NCBI GenBank assembly: GCA_949130485.1
Contig: OX422194.1
Coordinates: 4,538,699 to 4,602,698, forward strand
Direction of reading: 5' to 3'
DNA: 64,000 nucleotides
DNA from: Agelas oroides
Taxonomy: Eukaryota > Porifera > Demospongiae > Agelasida > Agelasidae
Below the pieces are notes generated by a model. The model was not told the DNA's origin and made no database searches. It saw nothing but the letters and a program-made list of their open reading frames with translations. The translations under genes were made by a program, and so were the position numbers. Within the stretch, counting starts at the first letter, position 1, and every line of letters starts with the position of its first letter. Positions 43,101-56,966 of the stretch are shown here, piece by piece.

Positions 43101-46100
43101 TACCTCACTCTATCACACTCTACCCCGATTCTACCTCACTCTATCACACTCTCACCAGGCTCGACCCGACTCTATCTCACTATACAACACTCTCCCCTGG
43201 CTCGACCCGACTCTACCTCACTCTACCACACTCTACCCTGGATCGATCCGACTCTACCTCATTCTACCACACTCTACCCTGGCTCGACCGAACTCAACCT
43301 CACTCTACCAAACACTACCACGGCTCTACGTATCTCTACCACACTCTACCCTGACGCGACCCGACTCTACCTCATTCTACCACACTCTACCCTGACTCGA
43401 CTAAAATCCACCACACTCTACCCTGTTTCGACCCGACTCTACCTCACTCTACCACAATCTACCCTGGCTCGACCCGACTCTACCTCACCCTACCACACTC
43501 TACCCTGGCTAGACCCGTCTCTACCTCACTCTACCACACTGTACCGTGAATCTACCTCACTCTAACACACCCTATCCTGGCTCGAACCGACTCTACCTCA
43601 CTGTACCACACTCTACCCCGACTCTACCTCACTCTACCACTCTCTACCCCGACTCTACCTCACTCTACTACACTCTACCCTGTTTCGACCCGACTCTACC
43701 TCACTCTACCGCACTCTACCCTGGCTCGACCAGACTCTACCTCACTCTACTACACTCTACCCTGGCTCGACCTCACTCTACCGCACTCTACCCTGGCTCG
43801 ACCAGACTCTACCTCACTCTACTACACTCTACCCTGGCTCGACCCGACTCTACCTCACTGTACCACACTCTACCCTGGCTCGATCTGACTCTTCCTCACT
43901 CTACCACACTCCACCCCGACTCTACCTCACTCTACCACACTCTACCCTGGCTCGAGCCGACTCTACCTCTCTCTACCACACTCTACCCTGGATAGACCAG
44001 ACTCTACCTCACTCTACCACACTCTACCCTGGCTCAACCCGAATCTACTTCACTCTACCACATTCTACCCTGGCTCGACTCGACTCTACCTCACTCTACC
44101 ACACTCTACCCTGGCTCAACCAGACTCTACCTAACACTACCACACTCTACCCTGGCTCGACTCAACTCTACCTCACTCTACTAAACTCTACCCTGGCTCG
44201 ACCCGACTCTACCTCATTCTACCACACTCTACCCTGGCTCGACCAGACTCTACCTCACTCTACCACACTCTACCCTGGCTCGACTCAACTCTACCTCACT
44301 CTACTACACTCTACCCTGCCTCGACCCGACTCTACCTCACTCTACCACACTCTACCCTTGCTCGACCCGACTCTGCCTCACTCTACCACATTCTACCCTG
44401 CCTCGACCCGACTCTACCTCACTTTACCACACTCTGCCCCGACTCTACCTCACTCTACCTCACCCTACCATACTCTACCCTGGCTTGACCCGACTCTACC
44501 TCACTCTACCACTCTGTACCCCGAATCTACCTCACTCTACCACACTCTACCCTGGCTCAAACCTACTCTACCTCACTCTACCGCACGGTACTCTGTCTCG
44601 ACCCGACTCTACCTAACTCTACCACACTCTACCCTGGCTCAACCCTACTCTACCTCACTCTACCACACGGTACTCTGTCTCGACCCGACTCTACCTAACT
44701 CTACCACACTCTACCCCGACTCTACTTAAATCTACCACACTCTACCCTGTTTCTACCCGACTCTACCTCACTCTACCACACTCTACCCTGGCTCGACCCA
44801 ACTCTTCCTCACTCTACCGCACTCTAACCTGGCTCGACCCGACTCCACCTCATTCTACCACGCTCTACCCTGACTCTACCTCACTGTACCACAATCTATC
44901 CTGGCTCGACCCGAGTCTACCTCACTCTACCACACTCTACCCCCACTCGACCCGACTCTACCTCACTCTACCACGCTCTACCCCAGCTCTACCCGACTCT
45001 ACCTCACTCTACCACGCTCTATCTTGGCTCGACCAGACTCTACCCCACTCTACCACACTCTACCCCGACTCTACCTAAGTCTACCACGCTCTACCCTGGC
45101 TCGACCCGACTCTACCTCACTCTATCACATGCTACCCCGACTCTACCTTACTCCACCACACTGTACCCTGCCTCGAACCGACTCTACCTCACTCTACCAC
45201 AATCTACCCCGACTCGACCCGACTCTACCTCACTCTACCACGCTCTACCCCGGCTCGAACCGACTCTACCTCACTCTACCCCGCTCTACCCCGACTCCAC
45301 CTCACTCTATCACACTCTATCCTGGCTCGACCTGACTCCACCTCACTCTACCACTGTCATCCCCGATTCTCCCTCACTCTACCATACTCTACACTGGCTC
45401 GACCCGATCTACCTCACTCCACCACACTCTACCCTGCCTCGACCCGATTCTACCTCACTCAACCACACTCTACTCTTGCTCGACCCGACTCTACCTCACT
45501 CTACCACACTCTACCCTAGCCCGACCCGACTCTACCTCACTCTACCGCACTGTACCCTGGCTCGACCAGACTCTACCTCACTCTACCACATTCTACCCTG
45601 CCTCGACCCAATTCTACCTCACTCTACTACACTCTACCCTGGTTAGACCCGATTCTACCTCACTCTACCACAGTCTACCTTGGCTCGACCCGACTATATC
45701 TAATTTCACCACACTCTAACTTGGTTCTACATGACTCTACCTCACTCTACCATACTCTACCCTGGCTAGACCCGACTCTACCTCACTCTACCACATTCTA
45801 CCCTGGCTCGACCCGACTGTACCTCAGTCTACCACACTCTAACCCGACTCTACCTCACTCTACCACACTCTACCCTGGCTCGACCCGAATCTACCTCACT
45901 CTACCACACTCTACCCTGGCTCGACCCGACTCCACCTCATTCTACCACACTCTACCCCGACTCTACCTCACTCTACCACACTCTATCTTGGCTCGACCCG
46001 ACTCTACCTCACTCTACCACACTCTACCCTGGCTCGACCCGACTCTACCTCACTTTACCACACTCTACCCTGGCTAGACCCGACACTACCTCACTCTACC

Positions 46101-46636
46101 ACACTCTACCCTGGCTTGACCCGACTCTAACTCCCTCTACCACACTCTACCCTGGCTCGACCAGACTCTACCTCACTCTACCACACTCTACCCTGGCTCG
46201 ACCCCTCTCTACGTCACTTTACCACACTCTACTCTGGCTCGACTCGACTCTACCTCACTCTACCACACTCTACCCCGACCCTATCTCACTCTACCACACT
46301 CAACCCTGGCACGTCCCGACTCTGCCTCACTGTACAACACTCTACCCTGGCTCGATCCAACTCTACCTCACTTTACCACACTCTACTCTGGATCGACCCG
46401 ACTCTACCCCGCTCTACCACACTCTTCCCTGGCTCGACCCGACTCTACCTCACTCTACCACACACTACCCTGGCTAGACCCGACTCTACCTAACTCTAAA
46501 ACACTCTACCCCGACTCTACTTAAATCCACCACACTCTACCCTGTTTCGACCCGAGTCTACCTCACTCTACCACACTCTACCCTGCCTCGACCCGACTCT
46601 ACCTCACTCTACCACACTCTACCACACTCTACCCTG
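40198..46636 (+). repeat. 6,439-bp tandem duplication, copy 1
   Basis: Anchors repeat at a constant +6,439: CAACAAGCC at 40,242 and 46,681; 41,509 and 47,948; 42,151 and 48,590; 42,858 and 49,297; 43,546 and 49,985; 44,358 and 50,797; 45,024 and 51,463; 45,721 and 52,160. Constant offset means no net indel. By eye I noticed about a dozen substitutions over 6.4 kb. Content: the end of block P copy 1, block P copy 2, then the relative of 10.5-13.5 kb. Confidence 0.9.
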
Positions 46637-49600
46637 GCTCGACCCGACTCTACCTCACTCTACCACACTCTACCCTGGCTCAACAAGCCTATACCTACCT
46701 CTACCACACCCTATCATGGCTCGACCCGACACTACCTCTCTCTACCACACTCTACCCCGACTCTACCTCACTCTACCACACTCTACCCTGGCTTGACCCG
46801 ACTCCACCTCACTCTACCACACTGTACCCTGGCTCGACCCGACTCTACCTCACTCTACCACACTGTACCCTGGCTCGACCCGACTCTACCTCACTCTACC
46901 ACACTCCACCCCGACTCTTCCTCACTCTACCACACGCTTCCCTAGCTCGACCCGTCTCAAGCTCACTCTACCACACTCTACCCTGGCTCGACCCTGCTCT
47001 TCCTCACTCTATCACACTCTACCCCGATTCTACCTCACTCTATCACACTCTCACCATGCTCGACCCGACTCTACCTCACTGTATAACACTCTGCCCTGGC
47101 TCGACCCGACTCTACCTCACTCTACCACACTCTAACCTGGATCGAACCGACTCTACCTCATTCTACCACACTCTACCCTAGCTCGACCCAACTCTACCTC
47201 ACTCTACCAAACACTACCACGTCTCTACGTATCTCTACCACACTCTACCCTGACGCGACCCGACTCTACCTCACTCTACCACACTCTACCCTGGCTCGAC
47301 CCGATTCTACCTCACTCTACCACACTCTACCCTGGCTCGACCCGACTCTACCTCATTCTATCACACTCTACCCCGATTCTACCTCCCTCTACCACACGCT
47401 AACCAGGCTCCACCCGACTCTGCCTCACTCAACCACCCTCTACCCTGGCTAGACCCGACTCTACCTCACTCCTCCACATTCTACCCTGACTCGACCCGAC
47501 TCTACCTCACTCCATAACACTCTCCCTTTACCACACTCTAACCAGGCTCCATCCTACTCTACCTCACTCTACCACACTCTACCCCCACTCGACCCAACTC
47601 TACCTCACTCTACCACGCTCTACCCAAGATCTACCTGACTCTACCTATCTCTACCACTGTCTACCCTGGGTCGACCCAACTCTACCACATTCTACCACAT
47701 TCTTCCCTGGCTCGACCCAACTCTACCTCACTCCACCTCACTCTACCCCGACTCTACCTCACTCTACAACACTCTACCCTGGCTCGACCCGACTCTACCT
47801 CACTCTACCACACTCTACCCTGGCTCGACCCGCCTCTACCTCACTCTATCACACTCTACCCTAGCTCGACCTGATTCTACCTCACTCTACCACACTCTAC
47901 CCTGGCTCGACCAGACTATACCTCATTCTACCACACTCTACCCTGGTTTGACCCGCCTCTACCTCACTCTATCACACTCTACCCTAGCTCGACCTGACTC
48001 TACCTCACTCTACCACACTCTACCCTGGCTCGACCAGACTATACCTCATTCTACCACACTCTACCCTGGTTCGACACGACTCTACTTCACTCTACCACAC
48101 TCTACACCGACTCTACCGCACTCTACCATATTCTACCCTGGCTCGACCCGACTCTACCTCACGCCACCACACTCTACCCTGGCTCGACTAGACTCTACCT
48201 CACTCTACTACACTCTACCCTGGCTCGACCGAACTCTACCACACTCTACCACACACTATCCAGACTCTTCCTCACTCTACCAAACTCTACCCTGACTTTC
48301 CCCGACCCTACCTCACTCTACCACATCCTACCCTGGCTCGACCCGACTCTTTTTCACTCTACCACACTCTACCCGGGCCCGATCCGACCCTACCTCACTC
48401 TACCACACTCTACCCGACTCTACTTCACTCTACCACACTCTATCCCGACTATACGTCACTCTACCACACTCTACCTTGGCTAGACCCGACTCTACTTCAC
48501 TCTACCACACTCTACCCTAACTCTACCTTACTCTACCACACTCTACCCTGGCTCGACCCGACTCTACGTCATTCTGCCACATTCTACCCTTGCTCGACCC
48601 AACTCTACCTCACTCTACCACATTCTACCCTGGCTCGACCCGACTCTATCTCACTCTACAACACTCTACCCCGCCTCGACACGACTCTACCTCACTCTAC
48701 CACACTCTACCCCAACTCTACCTCAATCCACCACACTCTACCCTGGCTCGACCCGACTCTACCTCTGTCTACAACACTCTACCACGACTCTACCTCGCTC
48801 TACCACGCTCTACCATGGCTCGACCCGACTCTACCTCATTCTACTGCACTGTACCCTGGCTCGACCCAACTCTACCTCAGTCTACCACACTCTACCCCGG
48901 CTCGAGCCAACTCTACTTCACTCTACCAAACTCTACCACGACTCTACCTATCTCTACCACACTCTACCCTGACTCGACCAGATTCTACCTCACTCTACCA
49001 CACTCTACCCTGGCTCGACCCGACTCTACCTCACCCTACCACACTCTACCCTGGCTCAACCCGACCCTACCTCACTCTACTGCACTGTACCCTGGCTCGA
49101 CCCTACTCTACCTCACTCTACCACCCTCTACCCTGGCTAGACCCGACTCTACCTCACTCCTCCACATTCAACCCTCGCTCGACCCGACTCTACCTCACTC
49201 CATAACACTCTACCCTGGCTCGACCCGACTCTACCTCACTCTACCACACTCTACCCTGGCTCAACAAGACTATACCTACCTCTACCACACTCTATCATGG
49301 CTCGACCCGACACTACCTCACTCTACCACACTCTACCCCGACTCTACCTCACTCTACCACACTCTACCCTGGCTCGACCCGACTCCACCTCACTCTACCA
49401 CACTGTACCCTGGCTCGACCCGACTCTACCTCACTCTACCACACTCCACCCCGACTCTTCCTCACTCTACCACACGCTTCCCTGGCTCGACCCGACTCAA
49501 GCTCACTCTACCACACTCTACCCTGGCTCGACCCTGCTCTACCTCACTCTATCACACTCTACCCCGATTCTACCTCACTCTATCACACTCTCACCAGGCT

Positions 49601-52600
49601 CGACCCGACTCTATCTCACTATACAACACTCTCCCCTGGCTCGACCCGACTCTACCTCACTCTACCACACTCTACCCTGGATCGATCCGACTCTACCTCA
49701 TTCTACCACACTCTACCCTGGCTCGACCGAACTCAACCTCACTCTACCAAACACTACCACGGCTCTACGTATCTCTACCACACTCTACCCTGACGCGACC
49801 CGACTCTACCTCATTCTACCACACTCTACCCTGACTCGACTAAAATCCACCAAACTCTACCCTGTTTCGACCCGACTCTACCTCACTCTACCACAATCTA
49901 CCCTGGCTCGACCCGACTCTACCTCACCCTACCACACTCTACCCTGGCTAGACCCGTCTCTACCTCACTCTACCACACTGTACCGTGAATCTACCTCACT
50001 CTAACACACCCTATCCTGGCTCGAACCGACTCTACCTCACTGTACCACACTCTACCCCGACTCTACCTCACTCTACCACTCTCTACCCCGACTCTACCTC
50101 ACTCTACTACACTCTACCCTGTTTCGACCCGACTCTACCTCACTCTACCGCACTCTACCCTGGCTCGACCAGACTCTACCTCACTCTACTACACTCTACC
50201 CTGGCTCGACCTCACTCTACCGCACTCTACCCTGGCTCGACCAGACTCTACCTCACTCTACTACACTCTACCCTGGCTCGACCCGACTCTACCTCACTGT
50301 ACCACACTCTACCCTGGCTCGATCTGACTCTTCCTCACTCTACCACACTCCACCCCGACTCTACCTCACTCTACCACACTCTACCCTGGCTCGAGCCGAC
50401 TCTACCTCTCTCTACCACACTCTACCCTGGATAGACCAGACTCTACCTCACTCTACCACACTCTACCCTGGCTCAACCCGAATCTACTTCACTCTACCAC
50501 ATTCTACCCTGGCTCGACTCGACTCTACCTCACTCTACCACACTCTACCCTGGCTCAACCAGACTCTACCTAACACTACCACACTCTACCCTGGCTCGAC
50601 TCAACTCTACCTCACTCTACTAAACTCTACCCTGGCTCGACCCGACTCTACCTCATTCTACCACACTCTACCCTGGCTCGACCAGACTCTACCTCACTCT
50701 ACCACACTCTACCCTGGCTCGACTCAACTCTACCTCACTCTACTACACTCTACCCTGCCTCGACCCGACTCTACCTCACTCTACCACACTCTACCCTTGC
50801 TCGACCCGACTCTGCCTCACTCTACCACATTCTACCCTGCCTCGACCCGACTCTACCTCACTTTACCACACTCTGCCCCGACTCTACCTCACTCTACCTC
50901 ACCCTACCATACTCTACCCTGGCTTGACCCGACTCTACCTCACTCTACCACTCTGTACCCCGAATCTACCTCACTCTACCACACTCTACCCTGGCTCAAA
51001 CCTACTCTACCTCACTCTACCGCACGGTACTCTGTCTCGACCCGACTCTACCTAACTCTACCACACTCTACCCTGGCTCAACCCTACTCTACCTCACTCT
51101 ACCACACGGTACTCTGTCTCGACCCGACTCTACCTAACTCTACCACACTCTACCCCGACTCTACTTAAATCTACCACACTCTACCCTGTTTCTACCCGAC
51201 TCTACCTCACTCTACCACACTCTACCCTGGCTCGACCCAACTCTTCCTCACTCTACCGCACTCTAACCTGGCTCGACCCGACTCCACCTCATTCTACCAC
51301 GCTCTACCCTGACTCTACCTCACTGTACCACAATCTATCCTGGCTCGACCCGAGTCTACCTCACTCTACCACACTCTACCCCCACTCGACCCGACTCTAC
51401 CTCACTCTACCACGCTCTACCCCAGCTCTACCCGACTCTACCTCACTCTACCACGCTCTATCTTGGCTCGACCAGACTCTACCCCACTCTACCACACTCT
51501 ACCCCGACTCTACCTAAGTCTACCACGCTCTACCCTGGCTCGACCCGACTCTACCTCACTCTATCACATGCTACCCCGACTCTACCTTACTCCACCACAC
51601 TGTACCCTGCCTCGAACCGACTCTACCTCACTCTACCACAATCTACCCCGACTCGACCCGACTCTACCTCACTCTACCACGCTCTACCCCGGCTCGAACC
51701 GACTCTACCTCACTCTACCCCGCTCTACCCCGACTCCACCTCACTCTATCACACTCTATCCTGGCTCGACCTGACTCCACCTCACTCTACCACTGTCATC
51801 CCCGATTCTCCCTCACTCTACCATACTCTACACTGGCTCGACCCGATCTACCTCACTCCACCACACTCTACCCTGCCTCGACCCGATTCTACCTCACTCA
51901 ACCACACTCTACTCTTGCTCGACCCGACTCTACCTCACTCTACCACACTCTACCCTAGCCCGACCCGACTCTACCTCACTCTACCGCACTGTACCCTGGC
52001 TCGACCAGACTCTACCTCACTCTACCACATTCTACCCTGCCTCGACCCAATTCTACCTCACTCTACTACACTCTACCCTGGTTAGACCCGATTCTACCTC
52101 ACTCTACCACAGTCTACCTTGGCTCGACCCGACTATATCTAATTTCACCACACTCTAACTTGGTTCTACATGACTCTACCTCACTCTACCATACTCTACC
52201 CTGGCTAGACCCGACTCTACCTCACTCTACCACATTCTACCCTGGCTCGACCCGACTGTACCTCAGTCTACCACACTCTAACCCGACTCTACCTCACTCT
52301 ACCACACTCTACCCTGGCTCGACCCGAATCTACCTCACTCTACCACACTCTACCCTGGCTCGACCCGACTCCACCTCATTCTACCACACTCTACCCCGAC
52401 TCTACCTCACTCTACCACACTCTATCTTGGCTCGACCCGACTCTACCTCACTCTACCACACTCTACCCTGGCTCGACCCGACTCTACCTCACTTTACCAC
52501 ACTCTACCCTGGCTAGACCCGACACTACCTCACTCTACCACACTCTACCCTGGCTTGACCCGACTCTAACTCCCTCTACCACACTCTACCCTGGCTCGAC

Positions 52601-53064
52601 CAGACTCTACCTCACTCTACCACACTCTACCCTGGCTCGAACCCTCTCTACGTCACTTTACCACACTCTACTCTGGCTCGACTCGACTCTACCTCACTCT
52701 ACCACACTCTACCCCGACCCTATCTGACTCTACCACACTCAACCCTGGCACGTCCCGACTCTGCCTCACTGTACAACACTCTACCCTGGCTCGATCCAAC
52801 TCTACCTCACTTTACCACACTCTACTCTGGATCGACCCGACTCTACCCCGCTCTACCACACTCTTCCCTGGCTCGACCCGACTCTACCTCACTCTACCAC
52901 ACCCTACCCTGGCTAGACCCGACTCTACCTAACTCTAAAACACTCTACCCCGACTCTACTTAAATCCACCACACTCTACCCTGTTTCGACCCGAGTCTAC
53001 CTCACTCTACCACACTCTACCCTGCCTCGACCCGACTCTACCTCACTCTACCACACTCTACCCT
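46637..53064 (+). repeat. 6,439-bp tandem duplication, copy 2
   Basis: This is nearly identical to 40,198-46,625. Examples of differences: CTCACCATGCTC near 47,057 against CTCACCATTCTC near 40,618; CCAAAC near 49,850 against CCACAC near 43,411; CACACTATCC against CACGCTATCC near 48,251/41,812. Similarity ends near 53,064, where copy 2 continues into CCCTGGCTAGACC and copy 1 crosses the tandem junction. Confidence 0.9.
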
Positions 53065-53950
53065 GGCTAGACCCGACTCTACCTCACTCTACCACACTCT
53101 ACCGTGACTCTACCTCACTCTACCACACCCTATCCTGGCTCGAACCGACTCTACCTGACTCTACCACACTCTACCCCGACCCTACCTCACTCTACCACTC
53201 TCTATCCCGACTCTACCTCACTCTACCACACTCTACCCTGTTTCGAACCGACTCTACCTCACTCTACCACAATCTACCCTGGCTCGACCCGACTCTACCT
53301 CACTCTACTACAATCTACCCTGGCTCGACCCGACTCTACCTCACTCTACCACACTCTACCCTGGCTCGATAGGACTCTACCTCACTCTACCACACCCTAC
53401 CCCGACTCTACCTCACTCTACCACACTCTACCCTGGCTCAACCCGACTCTACCTCACTCTACCACACTCTACCCTGGCTCGACCCAACTCTACCTCACTC
53501 TACCCTGCTCTACCCCGACTCTACCTCACTCTATCACAGTCTACCCTGGCTCGACCCGACTCTACCTCACTCTACCACTCTTTTCCCCGATTCTACCTCA
53601 CTCTACCACACTCTACACTGGCTCGACCCGAATCTACCTCACTCTACCACACTCTACCCTGCCTCGACCCGACTCTACCTCACTCTTCCACACTCTACCC
53701 TTGCTCGACCCGACTCTACCTCACTCTACCATATTCTACCCTGGTTTGATCCGACTCTACCTCACTCTACCACACTCTACCCCGACTCTACCTCAGTCTA
53801 CCTCACTCTACCACACTCTACCCTGGCTTGACCCGACTCTACCTCACTCTACCACACTGTACTCTGTCTCGACCCAACTCTACCTCACTCTACCACACTC
53901 TACTCAGGCTCGAACCGATTCTACCTCACTCTACCACACTCTACACTGGC
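53065..53950 (+). repeat. Relative of 16.7-17.5 kb
   Basis: The GTGACTCTACC monomer at 53,103 matches 15,862 (offset 37,241). Then CTCGATAGGAC near 53,365, CTTTTCCCCG near 53,579 and TTTGATCCG near 53,744 match the core set at 16,976, 17,191 and 17,354 (offset about 36,388). Unlike at 17.5 kb, this core is not amplified here and passes into region C. Confidence 0.75.
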
Positions 53951-55170
53951 TCGACCCGAATGTACCTTACTCTACCACACCCTACCCTGGCTCGACCCGA
54001 CTCTACCTCACTCAACCACACTCTACCCTGGCTCGAGCCGACTCTACCTCACTCTACCACACTGTATTCTGGCTTGAGCCGACTCTACCTCACTCTACCA
54101 CACTCTACCCTGGATAGACCAGACTCTACCTCACTCTACCACATTCTACCCTGGCTCGACCCGACTCTACCACACTCTACTACACTCTACCCTGGCTCGA
54201 CCAGACTCTACCTCACTCTACCACACTCTACCCTGGCCCGACTCAACTCTACCTCACTCTACTACACTCTACCCTGGCTAGACTCGACTCTACCTCACTC
54301 TACCACACTCTACCCTGTCTAGACCCGACTCTACCTCACTCTACCACACTCTACCCTGGCTCGACCCGACTCTACCTCACTTTACCACACTCTACCCTGA
54401 CTCTACCAGACTGTACATAAGTCTACCACACGCTACCCAGACAATACCTCACTCTACCACACTTACCCTGGCTAGACCCGACTCTACCTAACTCTACCAC
54501 ACTATACCCCGACTCTACTTAAATCCACCACACTCTATCCTGTTTCGACCCGACTCCACCTCACTCTACCACACTCTACCCCGACTCTACCTCAGTCTAC
54601 CACGCTCTAGCCTGGCTCGACCCGACTCCACCTCACTCTACCACACGCTACCCCGACTCTACCTTATTCTACCACAATCTACCTTCCCTCAAACTGACTC
54701 TACCTCACTCTACCACACTAGACCCCGACTTGACCCGACTCTACCTCACTCTACCACGGTCTACCCCGGCTAGACCCGACTCTACCTCACTCTACCCCGC
54801 TCTACCCCGACTCTACCTCACTCTATCACACTCTACCCTGGCTCGACCCGACTCTACCTCACTCTACCACTCTCTTCCCCGATTGTACCTCACTATACCA
54901 CACTCTACACTTGCTCGACCCGACTCTACCTCACTCTACCACATTCTACCCTGCCTCGACCCGACTCTACCTCACTCTACCACATTCTACCCTGCCTCGA
55001 CCCGACTCTACCTCACTCTACCACACTCTACCCCGACTCTACCTCAGTCTACCTCACTCTACCACACTCTACCCTGGCTCGACCCGAATGTTCCTCACTC
55101 TACCACACTCTACCCTGGCTCGAGCCGACTCTACCTCACTCAACCACACTCTACCCTGGCTCGAGCCGAC
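53951..55170 (+). repeat. Start of region C, partial relative of the 1,796-bp unit
   Basis: The TGTATTCTGG variant at 54,063 and the CTGTACATAAGTC variant at 54,411 precede the same pair at 55,191 and 55,498, offsets 1,128 and 1,087. The CACACTTACCCTGG monomer (one base short) occurs near 54,463, 55,546 and 57,343, showing three related copies in a row. Confidence 0.7.
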
Positions 55171-56966
55171 TCTACCTCACTCTACCACACTGTATTCTGG
55201 CTCGAGCCGACTCTACCTCACTCTACCACACTCTACCCTGGATAGACCAGACTCTACCTCACTGTACCACATTCTACCCTGGCTCGACCCGACTCTACCA
55301 CACTCTACCACACTCTACCCTGGCTCGACCAGACTCTACCTCACTCTACCACACTCTACCCTGGCTAGACCAGACTCTATCTCACTCTACCACACTCTAC
55401 CCTGGCTCGACATGACTCTACCTCACTCTACCACACTCTATCCTGGCTCGACCCGACTCTACCTCACTTTACCACACTCTACCCTGGCTCGACCAGACTG
55501 TACATAAGTCTACCACACACTACCCAGACAATACCTCACTCTACCACACTTACCCTGGCTAGACCCGACTATACCTAACTCTACCACACTATACCCCGAC
55601 TCTACTTAAATCCACCACACTCTACCCTGTTTCGACCCGACTCTACCTCACTCTACCGTGACTCTACCTCACACTACCACACTCTATCCTGGCTCGACCC
55701 TACTCTACCTTACTCTACCACACTCTACCCCCACTCGACCCGACTCTACCTCACTCTACCACGCTCTACCCCAGCTCTACCTGACTCTACCTCACCCTAC
55801 CACGCTCTATCTTGGCTCGACCCGACTCCACCTCACTCTACCACACTCTACCCCGACTCTACCTCAGTCTACCACGCTCTACCCTGGCTCGACCCGACTC
55901 CACCTCACTCTACCACACGCTACCCCGACTCTACCTTATTCTACCACACCCTACCCTCCCTCAAACTGACTCTACCTCACTCTACCACACTACACCCCGA
56001 CTTGACCCGACTCCACCTCACTCTACCACGCTCTATCCCGGCTAGACCCGACTCTACCTCACTCTACCCCGCTCTATCCCGACTCTACCTCACTCTATCA
56101 CACTCTACCCTGGCTCGACCCGACTCTACCCCACTCTACCACTCTCTTCCCCGATTCTACCTCACTCTACCACACTCTAAACTTGCTCGACACGACTCTA
56201 CCTCACTCTACCACACTCTACCCTGCCTCGACCCGACTCTACCTCACTCTACCACACTCTACCCTTGCTCGATCCGACTCTACCTCACTCTACCACATTC
56301 TACCCTGCCTCAGCCCGACTCTACCTCACTCTACAACACTCTACCCAGACTCTACCTCACTCTACCTCACACTACCATACTCTACCCTGGCTTGACCCGA
56401 CTCTACCTCACTCTACCACTCTGTACCCCTAATCTACCTCACTCTACCACACTCTACCCTGGCTCGACCAGACTCTACCTCACTCTACCACACTCTACCC
56501 TGGCTAGACCCGACTCTACCTCACTCTACCACACTCTACCCTGGCTCGACACGACTATACCTCTGTCTATCACACTCTACCCCTGTTCTACCTCACTGTA
56601 CCGCACTCTACCCTGACTTGAGCCGACTCTTCCTCACTCTACCACACTCTACCCTGGCTCGACCCGACTCCACCTCATTCTACCACACTCTACCCTGACT
56701 CTACCTCACTATACCACACTCTATCCTGGTTCGACCCGGGTCTACCTCACTCTACCACACTCTACTCCCACTCGACCCGACTCTAACTCACTCTACAATG
56801 CTCTACCCCAGGTCTACCCGACTCTACCTCACTCTACGATGCTCTACCCCGGCTCGAACCGACTCTACCTCACTCTATCCTGCTCTACCCCGACTCCACC
56901 TCACTCTATCACACTCTACCCTGGCTCGACCCGACTCTACCTCACCCTACCGCTCTCTACCCCGAA
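55171..56966 (+). repeat. 1,796-bp tandem duplication, copy 1
   Basis: Anchors at +1,796 are constant: TGTATTCTGG at 55,191 and 56,987; 55,658 and 57,454; 55,812 and 57,608; 56,002 and 57,798; 56,183 and 57,979; 56,798 and 58,594. The length fits 37 long plus 9 short monomers. Near 56,560 it carries the CTGTCTATCAC plus CCCCTGTTC variants, which recur at 58.36, 60.93, 63.05 and 63.43 kb. Confidence 0.88.
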
